64,000 nt of DNA. Origin: Eunapius fragilis (Eukaryota; Porifera; Demospongiae; Spongillida; Spongillidae). The translations under genes were made by a program, and so were the position numbers. Positions 53,787-64,000 of the stretch are shown in pieces; within the stretch, counting starts at the first letter, position 1; each line of letters starts with the position of its first letter. The DNA is taken from contig OY811979.1 in the NCBI GenBank assembly GCA_963681505.1, forward strand, positions 9,461,215-9,525,214, read 5' to 3'. The notes under the pieces were generated by a model that did no database searches, was not told the origin of the DNA, and worked only from the letters and a program-made list of their open reading frames with translations.

Positions 53787-55170
53787 TCGGAACCTACGCG
53801 AGTAGGTTCCATATAGGAATCCTGCAGTATCATGAAGTCATTAAAAAACGTCAATCGCTTCGCTCTTAGTGGCAATCGAGCGATATCTCAAAAAGGAGAA
53901 CAGTTCTGCGTTATATCTGTGTCATAAGGCGGTGTACTTTTAGAGAATAAAAATACTCGTCCCCATCGTCCGTACCCACTCAGGTATGTTAAGACTGGCT
54001 GCACTATATTTGGAATTTGAATTTTCTGCAAATTCAAACATTACAACATGCCGCTTTTCTGTTTGGGTACTTCTTGTAGCTATTCTCTTTATACCAAATC
54101 TTTGTTCCATGATCCCGCAAATTAATTTAATTGATAGTTGTCATAGCAACCTTAGTAGTTTATAGTTGCACGCTCCGAAATATGGGGGCGTTTCCTTACG
54201 TTTTCGCAAAACCCGGGTGATTGAATATCGTTGTTTGTGGACAAAAGCAGTTATATATTATCTATTTGATAATACTCTAACTAATGTGGGTGGGCATTAC
54301 GAAATAAAACATCGTTTGCATAAGTTGCACAACGAAAATGTTGAATTTTGTGCTCAATTTTTCGCAGTTCTAATGTTTGTCTGCAAGCGCTCGAAGCGTT
54401 TCGAAATAGTGATTAAAAAGCCTAGTATAATGATTAAATGTGGGTATCCCAGAAGTAGAAGAACTGCAGAAATATGCGAAAAACTATTCATTTATCGCCC
54501 GGGTTTTCAAATCTAACAGTAAGACAATTATTTCACCGTGCGTAACTATTGTCATGGAAACAACATTATATATTAATTACGCGCTATCAATCCAAAGTGT
54601 ATTGGACATTATTAATCTGTGGTAACGTCTGTGTATGAATATTTATGAATAAACGCTTCATTTGGCAGCCATTTAATAATTTTAGGTGTAGTCAGTCTTA
54701 ACACACCTGAGCAGTCCTACCTAAAAAATTTTCCTCCATCGTCGTCGTCTTCTTCTTCTTCCTTCGGGATAGCATAACTCATGACAGGAACGTTTGTAAA
54801 GCACGCCATTGTGTACCAATCGTTTCAAGATGTGTCCGCATGTTATCTTCAGGTGTCTGTTATACGCCTAACTTATCTGGCAATTAGCTGAAGCTAGTAG
54901 TACCTTATTTGGTGTTGATGTACAACTAGCACATTACATCAACTATTACAATGTTCATGACGCACCAGTATAAAATAACCAGCGGTATTCATGACGTACC
55001 AGTATAAAATAACCAGCGTTATCAAATTCGATGGCAATCTCAAGGACAATTCTGATTCCACTCTAGCATCTAAAAATGGAAAGATGCTGCCAGATCTGCG
55101 TATGTCAAGCGCGGACCGAAAGGAACAACAAAACGACCACCCAAACAGGCCCGTAGGGGCTGTAAATATG
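53787..55170 (+). mobile_element. Helitron 5'-end fragment, copy D, with a nested TIR element
   Basis: Starts TCGGAACCTACGCGAGTAGG (5' hairpin) and runs to about 53978, is interrupted by the element 53979-54711, then continues with a CTT-rich tract (TCGTCTTCTTCTTCTTCC at about 54749) and sequence ending near 55170. The part 54770-55170 is repeated, inverted, at 58975-59385. A diverged first-exon remnant lies at the end (reading around CAAGCGCGGACCGAAAGG). Confidence 0.5.
53979..54711. mobile_element. 733-bp non-autonomous TIR element, copy 1
   Basis: Ends CTCAGGTATGTTAAGACTG / CAGTCTTAACACACCTGAG. Interior closely matches 61327-62049 in inverted orientation (landmarks GGGGGCGTTTCC, CGCTCGAAGCGTTTCG). 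The open frame at 54166-54516 has no homology I recognise and is not preserved in the other copy, so it is probably not a gene. Confidence 0.8.
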
Positions 55171-55364
55171 TGGTCCGGGGAATGTAATTATATTCACAAG
55201 GGAAAGAAGTGGGTGTGTATCAAGGGTACCACTGTCCGCCAGCAAAGCGGTAGCGCTCTCTATTTGGGGTCTGGGGCTCCGCCCCAGCCGCTTTGCAACT
55301 TTCACACTTTTTAAGTTACAAAACATAATAACAGTTACGCTCCACTATAATTATGATGATCCCT

Positions 55365-55690
55365 ATGTGCACTTTCGTAATTCTCTATACAATTCTGCTG
55401 CATGCCCAGCTATAAATTCAATCAGTCGTATAACAGACAATGGCTTAGTGCAATCTAAATCTAAAACATGTTGGGAGCTTTACACGAAGTCATTGAATTT
55501 GGCTTTAAGATTCAGTTTATCTGTCCTGTCTTTATTAACATGGAGGCATCAAACGATTAAGCCTTTGTTGAGACATTGCTGTGCTGAGATAGGTTTTCAC
55601 TCGTCTCAAAGCACTAAAATATCGTTCAGATGTAGCATTTGTCGCTGGCGGTTTTATAAAATCAACTGCAGATCTTTTTAAACTTCACAT
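55365..55690 (-). pseudogene. hAT transposase C-terminal fragment
   Basis: On the - strand from about 55690: FIKPPATNATSERYFSALRR then VKTYLSTAMSQQRLNRLM, the hAT dimerisation region, followed after stops by FNDF and by IEFIAGHAAELYRELRK to about 55367. A + strand end-like sequence CCTACGGCCCTG at 56027-56038 may be its terminus. Dead and partial. Confidence 0.7.
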
Positions 55691-57004
55691 ATAAGTGTTT
55701 GCTGCCCTTGGGATAGCGAAAATATAAACAGGCTGAATTGCGCTGCAAACGTATGATGCACCGACGAATGTATAATAATGGCACGGAGCAGGTCACAGAA
55801 AACAAGAACTGAGCTTCACTTCAAAATTCACACGAGAAGCAAATAAAAATTCATCCATACACTGGTCCTTGTATACAATACATGCATGCGGCGCTGCGCA
55901 TGCCATGCAATGCTCTCCAGCTCTACTCATTGTCTCAAAAAGGGCCGATGACTTGTAAAAATTTAAATTAAAATTTTTTTTTTTCCTCGTTCGTCCAGCG
56001 GATGCCGGACTTGCCGGACCTATTCCTACGGCCCTGCCAAAGGTACGTTACGGCATCGATAAATGTTGGATCGATAAACTATTAGCATGCATGGTATATC
56101 GCTAAAATGGAAGGAATAGTTTAGTTACAGCGGTAGATTATGAAATAATTAAGCAATGATTATAATTAGAACATGTGCCGTTTTAACCACTTTGGTTCTC
56201 ACGAGCTATTACAATGAAGCGTTCGAGATCGCCGTCACTGTTTACGTAGTCCAGTGGCGGATCGAGCGAGGGGGGGGGGGGGGGGGGGGGGTCCAGGGTG
56301 TCTGGACCCCCCTCGTACCTGAATATGAATATAATTAGCGTATGACGTGTCTTACTTGCGATATACATTTCTACGGAGTGCACTTCGTGAAGTTGCTAAA
56401 TAGCTCATTCCTATTGCTTATTCCTTGGTTAGTACTATATTTTTGTCTGTAAATTGCGAGATACGTAGTAGGCTGTTATTTATACGTAAGGTAAATGTAT
56501 TCCAAAATGCTAACCCACGGTCGTTTCTTTCCGCAGTTATTTTGATTCGTGCTGTATTATTAGTACCCATCAAGGTTGAATGCACCTTGCTGCAAGACCA
56601 TTGCAAATTTCAATTTTAAATTTTAACATAGCAAAGAAACTAAGCCGGCGCATGTAACGTACAATGCAAATCTGCGACGAAATACACTAGCCATTTAAAT
56701 CCGCAAAACCACAATAGCCTGGAAACCAGAACGTACTCTTCCCCTGTGGAAAAATTGGAATGCGCACCACAAAATTTTTCGCGCGCATTCCAATGATACT
56801 TGAGATGAAATGGCCAACGTTATGACAAGGTATCATCCTCCACTTGCTTTGAGGATTACGTGGTCTGCCATTGACTGTCAGATTGCAATATATTGGGTAT
56901 TGTTGCAAGGTTATAAAGCAACCTAGCTCCTTGCAATTAATTGCTTGGTACTCTTCCCCTTAAGAGCAAATAGCACATCAGTGGAATTTAGAACAATGGT
57001 GCAT
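55691..57004. other. Stretch of unassigned sequence
   Basis: 56251-56310 begins CAGTGGCGGATCGAGCG followed by a long G-run and GGTGTCTGGACCCCCC, typical of one end of a hAT-like MITE. The - strand frame 56908-56687 (MQQYPIYCNLTVNGRPRNPQ) is open for 73 residues but unrecognised. I see no exon chain. Confidence 0.4.
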
Positions 57005-57194
57005 GTAGAGTACCTACGTCCATATAATAATCCTGCAGTATCATGAATGTCATTAAAGTATATATACCTTATGCACAAAACCATGAATCTCATTTACTTT
57101 AAATTGGAATAGGATTAATGGTACTTGTGTAATGTAGGTGGAGGAATACCGTTAATCCAATTGAACGCATTAAAAAGAGTATCATCGTTTGGTG

Positions 57195-57436
57195 AGAATC
57201 ATCGTTTGGTGCAAAAGGTCTTAGGAATCAAAGGTGATTGTGGTGTAAATAGCAACGGAACAAGGGTTCTGATTGAAAAGGAAAAATTAAATACACCTAT
57301 ACATTTAACATGTTACTAATATTGGTCTACTTCATTTTCAATCAGAAGCCTTGGTCCTTGTTTTAATAACCACCATCATTGCTTTTGATTCCTATATACA
57401 ACCAACCTTCTCGTATAGAGAATGTTATTACTTGTT
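57195..57436. mobile_element. Palindromic MITE, copy 5
   Basis: Contains AGGAATCAAAGGTGATTGTG at the left and its diverged mirror before GAATGTTATTACTTGT at the right; the centre has ACACCTATACATTTAAC. It lies beside copy 6. Confidence 0.65.
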
Positions 57437-57492
57437 ATACTATAAGGTCAACCTTAATTGTAAATAAAATAAAAACAGCACTGTTGTCGACT

Positions 57493-57758
57493 TTTGCAAC
57501 GATTACGAGAAGGTTGGGCGTATATAGGAATCAAAGGTGATGGTGGTGCAAAAGCAAGGTACAATTAAGGCTTCTGATTGAAAAGGGAAAATGAAACAGA
57601 CCTATTTTAGCAACATGTTACATGTGCGTGCTAATATAGGTGTGTTTCACTTTTCCTTTTCAATCAGAAGCCTTAATCCTAAGCTTTTTACATCACCATC
57701 ACCTTTGATTCCTATACCCCTCCAACCTTCTCGTATAGAGAATGTTTTTATTACTTGT
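57493..57758. mobile_element. Palindromic MITE, copy 6
   Basis: ACGAGAAGGTTGGGCGTATA at the left is mirrored by the right end, which finishes GAATGTTTTTATTACTTGT. The centre has GACCTATTTTAGC / GCTAATATAGGT. More similar to copy 5 than to other members. Confidence 0.8.
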
Positions 57759-58652
57759 TTCCTAAATTTTTCTGGTAGAATAGAATTGGTATATATATTG
57801 CATTTAGTTATAGACCCAGGTAGCAAAAACGTCCATTTATGCGATCATGACAGGTTTATTTCAGAATCTGCAATCTTGTTGAGGCGTAATATTACACTAG
57901 TAAGGACAAAAGGTTGATAAAGTTTAAAAGCATTGGCAAAAGTGAAGCCATATAATACAGGATAAATGTACTTTAACTATTATCAGATAAACCATGCATG
58001 CAAATTTAACGTAAGCAACTTTGGAAGTTCCGACTATGAATGTCATTAAAAATTTTATACGTGACCCGTCTCTAACAAGACTCCCGACGATCAGATCGTT
58101 TAGCTTGTTATAGCAATCGAACTAGAAGTCAAAAATGAGTAGGTTAGTCCTTACTTTATGTCACAGAGCCGCGCAGTTGTAGAGAACAAAAGGGTACTGC
58201 CCGTCCTCTTACCCAGTCCTGGACATGGTCGCCTCCTCCTTCTTCTTGGCAATGGATAGGAACACTTTTAAAAACAAATGAAAATTTCACCAATAACTTT
58301 AGAATAGGCTGGAAGAGCCGCAATAGTCGATATAGCATTTTGGTAAATAATCGACTATGCGGTGTACGTATGAAGCATAATTAGATAACTTGTAGGACGT
58401 AATATTAGGTATCTAAAAATGAATGCTTGTTATAAATAGTGAACAACTAGAGTAAACGCTCTAGTGCTTCAATCGTCATTTGGTGTAACCTCTTTTGTTA
58501 GTGAAGTTGTTTTTCTCAAAATGACTTGACTTCACGTCAGGAGAATAAACGAGCGAAACGACATGCGAAATACCTTCAAGTTTTAGAACCAGCACAGCGA
58601 TCCATAATATTCACAGTAATTTCAGTGATTTGGGTATGGAAAAAAATCAAGG

Positions 58653-58888
58653 AAACGAGTAACTAAACGTGTGGTGATATATAGGATTTGAAGGCAATTG
58701 ATGGTGTAAAAAGCAAGGAAACAAGGTCTTATCAGAAGGAAAATGTAATAGTCCTATATTTAGCTCATTTCTAGGTCATGTGGTGTCGTTTGTGTCAAAA
58801 TATTACATTTTCGATTCCCTTCTGATAAGACCTTGTTTCTTGCTTTTTAAACCATCAATTGCCTTCAAATCCCACCTACATTTCAAAC
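58653..58888. mobile_element. Palindromic MITE, copy 7
   Basis: GATATATAGGATTTGAAGGC with GGTGTAAAAAGCAAGGAAAC at the left; mirrored, less completely, by CCTTGTTTCTTGCTTTTTAA and TTGCCTTCAAATCCCACC at the right. The centre has AGTCCTATATTTAGC. Confidence 0.75.
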
Positions 58889-58974
58889 ACAGTGCATATT
58901 CCATCCATTTTACCGATATACCATGCATGCTCATAATTTATCGATCCAATATTTATCGATGCTGTAACGTACCT

Positions 58975-59390
58975 TTGGGTGGTCGTTTTGTTGGTCCTTT
59001 CTGTACCGCGCTTGACATGACGCGTACTCGTTAGGCCGCCTGGCAGCATCTGGATCGTTACACTTTTAATATGCTCGAGTGGAATCAGAATTGTCCTTGA
59101 GATTGCATGGCAAACCATCGAATTTGATAACGCTGGTTATTTTATATGAACGTTGTAATAGCTGATGTAATGTGCTATTTGTAGATCAACACCAAATAAG
59201 GTACTACTCGCTTCAGCTAATTGCCCGATCGGTTAGACGTCTAACAGACACCTGAAGATAACCTGCGGACACATCCTGAAGCGACTGGTGCACTTGGCGT
59301 TCTTTACAAACGTTCCTGTCGTGAGTTATGTATCCCGATAGAAGGAAGAAGAATAAGAGGAGAAATTTTAGATGGGACTAAATACGGATG
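58975..59390 (-). mobile_element. Helitron leader/first-exon fragment, copy F
   Basis: Inverted counterpart of 54770-55170: shared landmarks CAGGAACGTTTGTAAAG, TTATCTTCAGGTGTCTGTTA, AGTACCTTATTTGGTGTTGA and TCAAGGACAATTCTGATTCC. The - strand end near 59000 reads QARYRKDQQNDHPK, resembling the RY-x-DPE first-exon repeat. No later module present. Confidence 0.5.
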
Positions 59391-59639
59391 GTGTGAACAA
59401 GCATTTTTGTTCTCTAGAAGTCAGTGCCTGATTAACCATTGGGCAAGTTGGGCTACAGTCCAGGGGCCCACAACCTTAGGGGGCACCAAACGGGCAAGTA
59501 TGCATGCGGTGTATGGCAACTACTCATGTACTCATGGTGGAATTTGTAGATGTCCACTACATGTAGGTTATGCCAAAAATGACTTCCTGGGCAGTCTGTA
59601 GTACCTTAGGCTGTGACGGGTTGCCAGTAGTTCTGCATA

Positions 59640-59647
59640 CTGTTACA

Positions 59648-59682
<35 letters not shown>

Positions 59683-59684
59683 CA
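59640..59684. repeat. (CA)n microsatellite
   Basis: About 20 CA dinucleotides with one interruption, upstream of the Ig-like fragment. Confidence 0.9.
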
Positions 59685-59699
59685 CATCATACATGCACG

Positions 59700-59930
59700 C
59701 ACCACTTGCCCCTATCCTATGGGGAGGACCATCAGATCTTAACCTCATCGCATTGGTGGGCTCTTCTATGTCTATTGAGTGGCACTGCAGAGGTACCCCT
59801 GTGCCATCTATCGTTTGGGAGCATAACCAGAAGCGGTTAACCCTTTCAGAGAGTTTGTAGTTTGAGCATCACAGCTGTAACGTCCACGCGCTCAACCCGG
59901 CACCATGGCAAAAACTCTATTCGACGAACC
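59700..59930 (+). pseudogene. Ig-domain fragment
   Basis: Reads LIALVGSSMSIEWHCRGTPV then SIVWEHNQKRLT, the first half of an Ig fold (Cys and Trp present), followed in a shifted frame by SLSITAV, a typical later strand. Frame loss and missing second Cys suggest a dead exon related in type to the Ig receptor at the window start. Confidence 0.45.
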
Positions 59931-60237
59931 ACCTGATGGGGTCATGAAAATGAAGGCAGAACCCAGCCTTCTGAACGATGCCGTTGGGAAGTTGTGTAGC
60001 GGAAAGGCCACACACGTCTGCTCCCTTGCAAGTACTGGTCGTCTTATTACATTTTGCCAGGGCCGCCTCGGATACATAGCTTCTGGCACATTTGCAAATT
60101 AAAGTGCCCCTTGAGGCGATGGCTATACACAACCCAAAGTTGATCCACAAAATTAATTCCACGGTTACGTACATGTACAAATATGCTTCACCTGTCCACA
60201 TGGTAAACTATTAACTTTCCAACCCCGACCCTATCCA
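59931..60237 (-). other. Cys-rich open segment downstream of the astacin-like gene
   Basis: On the - strand about 60115-59928 reads CKCARSYVSEAALAKCNKTT, STCKGADVCGLSATQLPNG and ends GFCLHFHDPIRWFVE then stop. Several cysteines suggest an extracellular module. It might be an alternative last exon of the astacin-like gene or a relic of a paralogue; no splice evidence settles this. Confidence 0.25.
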
Positions 60238-62166
60238 CTAACTAATTTTGCATAATGTGAAGAATTGCCTACAGCTTCTCAATTCGGAAGCAGTGGTGTT
60301 TCCCCCTTGGAGGTTGAGGGAGGGGTTGAAACAGTACACCCTTTCACATGTGCTTCCTGCTTGAGGATTGCAGAACAGGGTGTCAGTCCAACTTGTCAGA
60401 GGCATAGACCCCGCCCAGTAGTCTAGGACGACGTTGTCATTGTTCATTATCTTCTGGCCGAGCCCTTTGTTCTCAGCTCTCACCACCAGCACCTGATTGT
60501 TGCAAAGGGTGGAGCTGAACTGGCCATATAAGTCCCTACAGTTAGACGACATCATGCAGACAGGGTTCGTCCACCCACAGAAGAGGGTTTTTCCCCCTAA
60601 CTGGGTGAGGGACACCAGGTCCCCTACTCTTATCGCTGTGCCACCGTCTGTTCTACTGATGATGAAGATGTACTCGGGACAGAGCAGGACCTTCACGGGC
60701 TTGAACCTGTTACCGGGACAATTTCTCACCGCACATGATGTTGCAGTGCAACCAACCCACAGAAAGTTGTTGTTGGGTGTCGCGTAGACCTTGAGAGCTA
60801 TGTTTGATCCTAGTGCACAAAAATATTGGTAAAAAGTCCCTTCTGCTACATTACATCATTTCCTGTCACACCCTCCATATTACCCTACCTCTTGCCATTC
60901 CCTATCATACCACTTGCACATTACACATCCCTCTTACCTGATAGGATGCTGTTGGGGTCAACAACTGTTGACCCGTTAGCTGTTGGGGCCGTGGCGATGG
61001 AACTAGGGGTGGGAGTGGCAGTTGTACTGGAAGCAATGGGCATGGCAGTGGGTTTTATAGACACTATCCTTGAGGAGGTAACCCCTAAGGAAGTGGTTGC
61101 TATGGAGGAGGAGGAGGAGGAGGAAGTGGTTGCAGAAGTACATGAATAAAATCACCATATTCCAAACAGAAGTGGTGTGTAAAGTGTTACAATGGGTGCA
61201 GATGGGGTGGATTTTGATGTTGTAGTGCAGGATCTGTTAAACCATAGGCACAAATGGCTGGTCATAAATTTAGTAACACATTCTTGCCATGAGATTGTTC
61301 AATGCCAGCTTGCATACAAGCCTGCACTCAGGTGTGTTAAGACTGACTATACTTAAAATATTTTAATGGCCCAAAGGAAGCATTTAATCATAAATATTCA
61401 TAGACAGACATTACCACAGATTAATAATGTCCAATACACTTTGGATTGATAACGCGTAATAAATATATAATGTTGTTTCTATGATAACGTGAAATAATTG
61501 ACTTGAATGTTAGAATTGAAAACCCGGGCGATAAAAGAATAGTTTTTCGAATGTTTCTGCAGTTCTTCTACTTCTGGGATACACATATTTAATCATTATA
61601 CTAGGCTTTTAGATCACTATTTCGAAACGCTTCGAGCGCTTGCAGACAAACATTAGAACTGCGAAAAAATTAAGCACAAAATTCATCATTTTCGTTGTGC
61701 AACTTACACAAACGATGTTACACTTCGTTGTGCCCATCCACAATAGTTAGATCAGTATCAAATAAACAATATATAACTGTTCTTTGTCCACAAACAACAG
61801 CATTAAATCACCTGGGTTTTGCGAAAACGCAAAGAAACGCCCCCATATTTCGGAGCGCGATGCAATAAACTACTAAGATTGCTATGACAACTATCAATTG
61901 AATTAATTTGCGGAATCATTGAACAAAGATTTGGTATAAAGAGAATAGCTACAAGAAGTACCCAAACAGAAAAGCGGCATGTTGTAATGTTTGAATTTGC
62001 AGAAAATTCAAATTCCAAATATAGTGTAGCCAGTCTTAACATACCTGAGTGATGGTACAGTGGAGAGAGTGATAAGGTGAAATGCGGAGTTGAATGGGAG
62101 CTACTTAACAGTAGTTATTTAACTGGTGATGGTGAAATGGTTGAAGGTAGCTCTATGAATAATGAT

Positions 62167-62228
<62 letters not shown>

Positions 62229-63340
62229 TTTCTCACCTTGCTGGGCATCGTTGCTGAAGCTAGTTGGTTTGGTCGCCATGGTGATAGAGGGAGATGTACC
62301 CTTGGCATAAGAACTTGATGGCAGGACAGTAGGTGTTGGGTCTGACAGGAGACCAAACAAAGAATCAGTTGCCCCTGTTTCATACAACAAAAGCAGGTTA
62401 GCGAGGAGATTGTATAAACAACTTCAACTTCATTTATGGAAGGTGGAGAAGACAGGTAATTAATATTTCTCCAGGTGTTCATCATTCTAGCCCACTATTT
62501 GTATAATGTGCCATTTGAGGAATGGATTATGACTACTGTCTACAGTGGCATGGTGAATTACCTCCTACTGGCCACATAATTCATTTGGTCCTCACAATAA
62601 GTCATATATTTACTTGCTGGCGTTATGTTCATTCACTTCCCCCCACCCCCCCCCCACACACACAAACTTCCATGAACAAGCACAAAATCATGCCAGCTAA
62701 TATTTAATGCACATTCAATGTTTGCGTTGAAAATACTGACATATGCAAGCAACGATGCTGTGCATATCGTGCACAGCTCGATAACTATATTCATCATCAA
62801 GCACTAATTAATCATAGCATTGCACCACCCTTGTATGCCATGTCATGTCATTGAGTCGGATATTATCACATGTCATACCAAGGCCTGGGAGGGAGATTGG
62901 TGGAAATGAGGAAAGAAACAAACATATCCCTCTTCTCCTTTCCTCCACCCTCCTCCCTCTCCTTCATTCCCACCCCCACACTATTAACCATCTAAACTTT
63001 AGGGTCCCCCCACCAACTCACCAGCGGTGCATCCATACATGTGATCGACCTTGATGGCATCCAGGATGCTTAGCCCCGCCCTCTGGCCAACCACGCCTTC
63101 ATAGGGAACCTTCAGCTCCAAGGTATTTGATCCATTTATCGAGTTGGTGTTCAGAGAGTAGTGCATGATGCTGCCAAAGTCATAGGGGCCGTAAGACATG
63201 TCAATGGAGGGTTTGATGTTGTAGTCACCTCTATGCCCTGACTTGATGTTGTCCCACAGGACGTCCACGTAACGGTCACGATCGGGTCGCTGGTGTTCCG
63301 GGTTGAGGCCCACCAATGAGCCCAGCATGTTGAGGAGGGT
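60238..63340 (-). CDS. Secreted astacin-like protein with lost zinc site, 3' exons
   Basis: Exons on the - strand: about 63340-63022, 62374-62237, 61099-60938 and 60809-60238, all joined in phase 1 by GT-AG introns. The first encodes the second half of an astacin domain (RPDRDRYVDVLWDNIKSG, YDFGSIMHYS Met-turn, AGLSILDAIKVDHMYGC). In place of HExxHxxGxxH the sequence is NMLGSLVGLNP, so all three zinc histidines and the catalytic Glu are replaced: a likely non-catalytic relative. The next two exons encode Ser/Thr/Pro-rich, mucin-like linkers. The last encodes about 190 residues with many cysteines (GCTATSCAVRNCPG ... CERVYCFNPSLN) of no family I recognise. Upstream exons are cut off by the hAT fragment at 63341. 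Confidence 0.75.
61327..62049. mobile_element. 723-bp non-autonomous TIR element, copy 2
   Basis: Ends CTCAGGTGTGTTAAGACTG / CAGTCTTAACATACCTGAG. Nearly the reverse complement of 53979-54711. It sits in the second intron of the astacin-like gene. Confidence 0.82.
62168..62221. repeat. (GA)n microsatellite
   Basis: About 26 GA dinucleotides just downstream of the donor of the 62374-62237 exon, within the intron. Confidence 0.95.
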
Positions 63341-64000
63341 GCCATTTCAAAAGAGGTGCGTGAATACTGGAGCATGAAAGGGCCTAAAGAGTGCCAGAAT
63401 TATGATGGCGATTTTGCAGCTTCCGAGCGACAGTTTAAGGACCAAAGCAGAAAATTCTCTAAACATCTCCTCTTTCGAAAGCATCTTTCTGGTGAAGAAA
63501 TTGCTCGAGAATGGATTGTTTACTCCCCTTCCACAGGAAGTATTTTCTGCTTTGTATGTGTTCTGTTTGGTGACAAGCACATTACAACACAGTTTTCTGG
63601 TACTGCATGGATTCAGTGATTGGAAGCATGCATCCAGTAGATTGATTGATCATGAAAATAGCGCTGCACACCATAGCGCTCAAGTAGCATACTCAAGTCA
63701 GAGACAAGTGTGCGGAAGAATAGATTGTGAAATTGGGAAACATTTAGAAGCTGAGAAGAGATACTGGCATGATATTCTAAAACGTGTGGTTGCTGTCATT
63801 TAATTTCTATCAGAACGTGGTTTGCCGTTTCGAGGAGATAATGAAATCCTTAACTCACCACACAATGGAATCTACCTTGGTGTACTTGAGCTGATAAGCA
63901 AATTTGACCCATTTCTTAGAAACCACATTGAAACCTATGGAAACAAAGGTAAAGGTAGGCCATCATATTTGTCATCAACAATATGCGAAGAGTTTATAGA
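63341..64000 (+). pseudogene. hAT transposase (TTF-type zinc finger/DUF4371), 5'-truncated, runs off window
   Basis: Open from the junction: SKEVREYWSMKGPKECQNYD, then a TTF-type zinc finger (HLLFRKHLSGEEIAREWIVY, FCFVCVLFGD), then after a frame change WKHASSRLIDHENSAAHHSA and RYWHDILKRVVAVI. A stop is followed by FLSERGLPFRGDNEILN and YLGVLELISKFDPFLRNHIE to the end of the window. This matches the N-terminal half of DUF4371/ZMYM-like hAT transposases. No terminal repeat or leader separates it from the astacin exon, so the junction is a truncation or rearrangement rather than a clean insertion. Confidence 0.75.

Larger units (their letters stand above)
57005..58615 (+). mobile_element. Helitron 5'-end fragment, copy E, interrupted by MITEs
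   Basis: 57005-57075 repeats the leader of copy D (AATCCTGCAGTATCATGAATG). Two palindromic MITEs follow, and leader-like sequence resumes near 58030 (ATGAATGTCATTAAAAA). At about 58537-58605 the frame SRQENKRAKRHAKYLQVLEP matches the first exon of copy C (SRKQKKRAKRREEYLQ). The start codon region is degenerate. Dead fragment. Confidence 0.5.

Noticed and set aside
54166-54516. 116-aa protein
   Set aside because: Lies within the non-autonomous TIR element and is not preserved in its sister copy at 61.3-62.0 kb.
60826-61149. + strand Glu/Val-rich 107-aa protein
   Set aside because: Antisense of the Ser/Thr-rich astacin-like exon 61099-60938 and its pyrimidine tract.

Overview
The window looks like genomic DNA of an early-branching invertebrate animal. 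A marine sponge is my best guess, from the secreted Ig, vWA-EGF and astacin genes, the short GT-AG introns and the mix of transposons; this is inference, and no species is named. There is no operon structure and I recognised no tRNA or rRNA gene. Host exons are sparse, and most of the sequence is mobile DNA, much of it nested.

Host genes. (1) At 1-5750 (+) lies the 3' half of an Ig-domain type I membrane receptor; one coding exon is split by a complete-looking LTR element. (2) At 23495-35276 (-) is a four-exon gene for a secreted vWA-EGF protein, with one intron swollen to 9.1 kb by nested transposons. (3) At 36255-37108 (+) are three exons of an RMDN/FAM82 (regulator of microtubule dynamics) gene; one intron is almost entirely a 24-bp minisatellite whose every unit ends like a 3' splice site. 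(4) At 38112-38987 (+) is the 5' part of a secreted-protein gene that appears to need an 8-nt microexon. (5) At 60238-63340 (-) is an astacin-like gene whose zinc-site residues are all replaced; its upstream part is cut off by a hAT fragment.

Mobile DNA. 387-5254 is a young Ty3-type LTR element with a SCAN-like capsid and the integrase placed before reverse transcriptase (Gmr1-like). 7-21 kb is a graveyard of gypsy, DIRS and REL-endonuclease non-LTR fossils, plus two opposed 3-kb Helitron derivatives. 25.5-33.4 kb is an integrase/Ulp1/PHD DNA transposon carrying a nested pogo element with about 410-bp inverted repeats. 42.8-50.7 kb is an intact-looking Helitron coding for a two-exon, about 2265-aa Rep-helicase-OTU protein. 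Fragments of its 5' end, marked by a terminal hairpin and a basic first exon, recur at 10-13, 15.5-18.8, 39.5-40.2, 53.8-55.2, 58.0-58.6 and 59.0-59.4 kb. 51.0-53.6 kb is a Ginger1-type transposon with CCGG target duplications; it carries only the start of its transposase plus unrecognised multi-exon cargo. At least seven copies of one palindromic MITE family are scattered through the window.

The genes do not form one pathway. The window records layered insertion: Helitron, MITE, pogo, Ginger1, hAT and LTR elements inserted into each other and into introns or exons of cell-surface and secreted protein genes.
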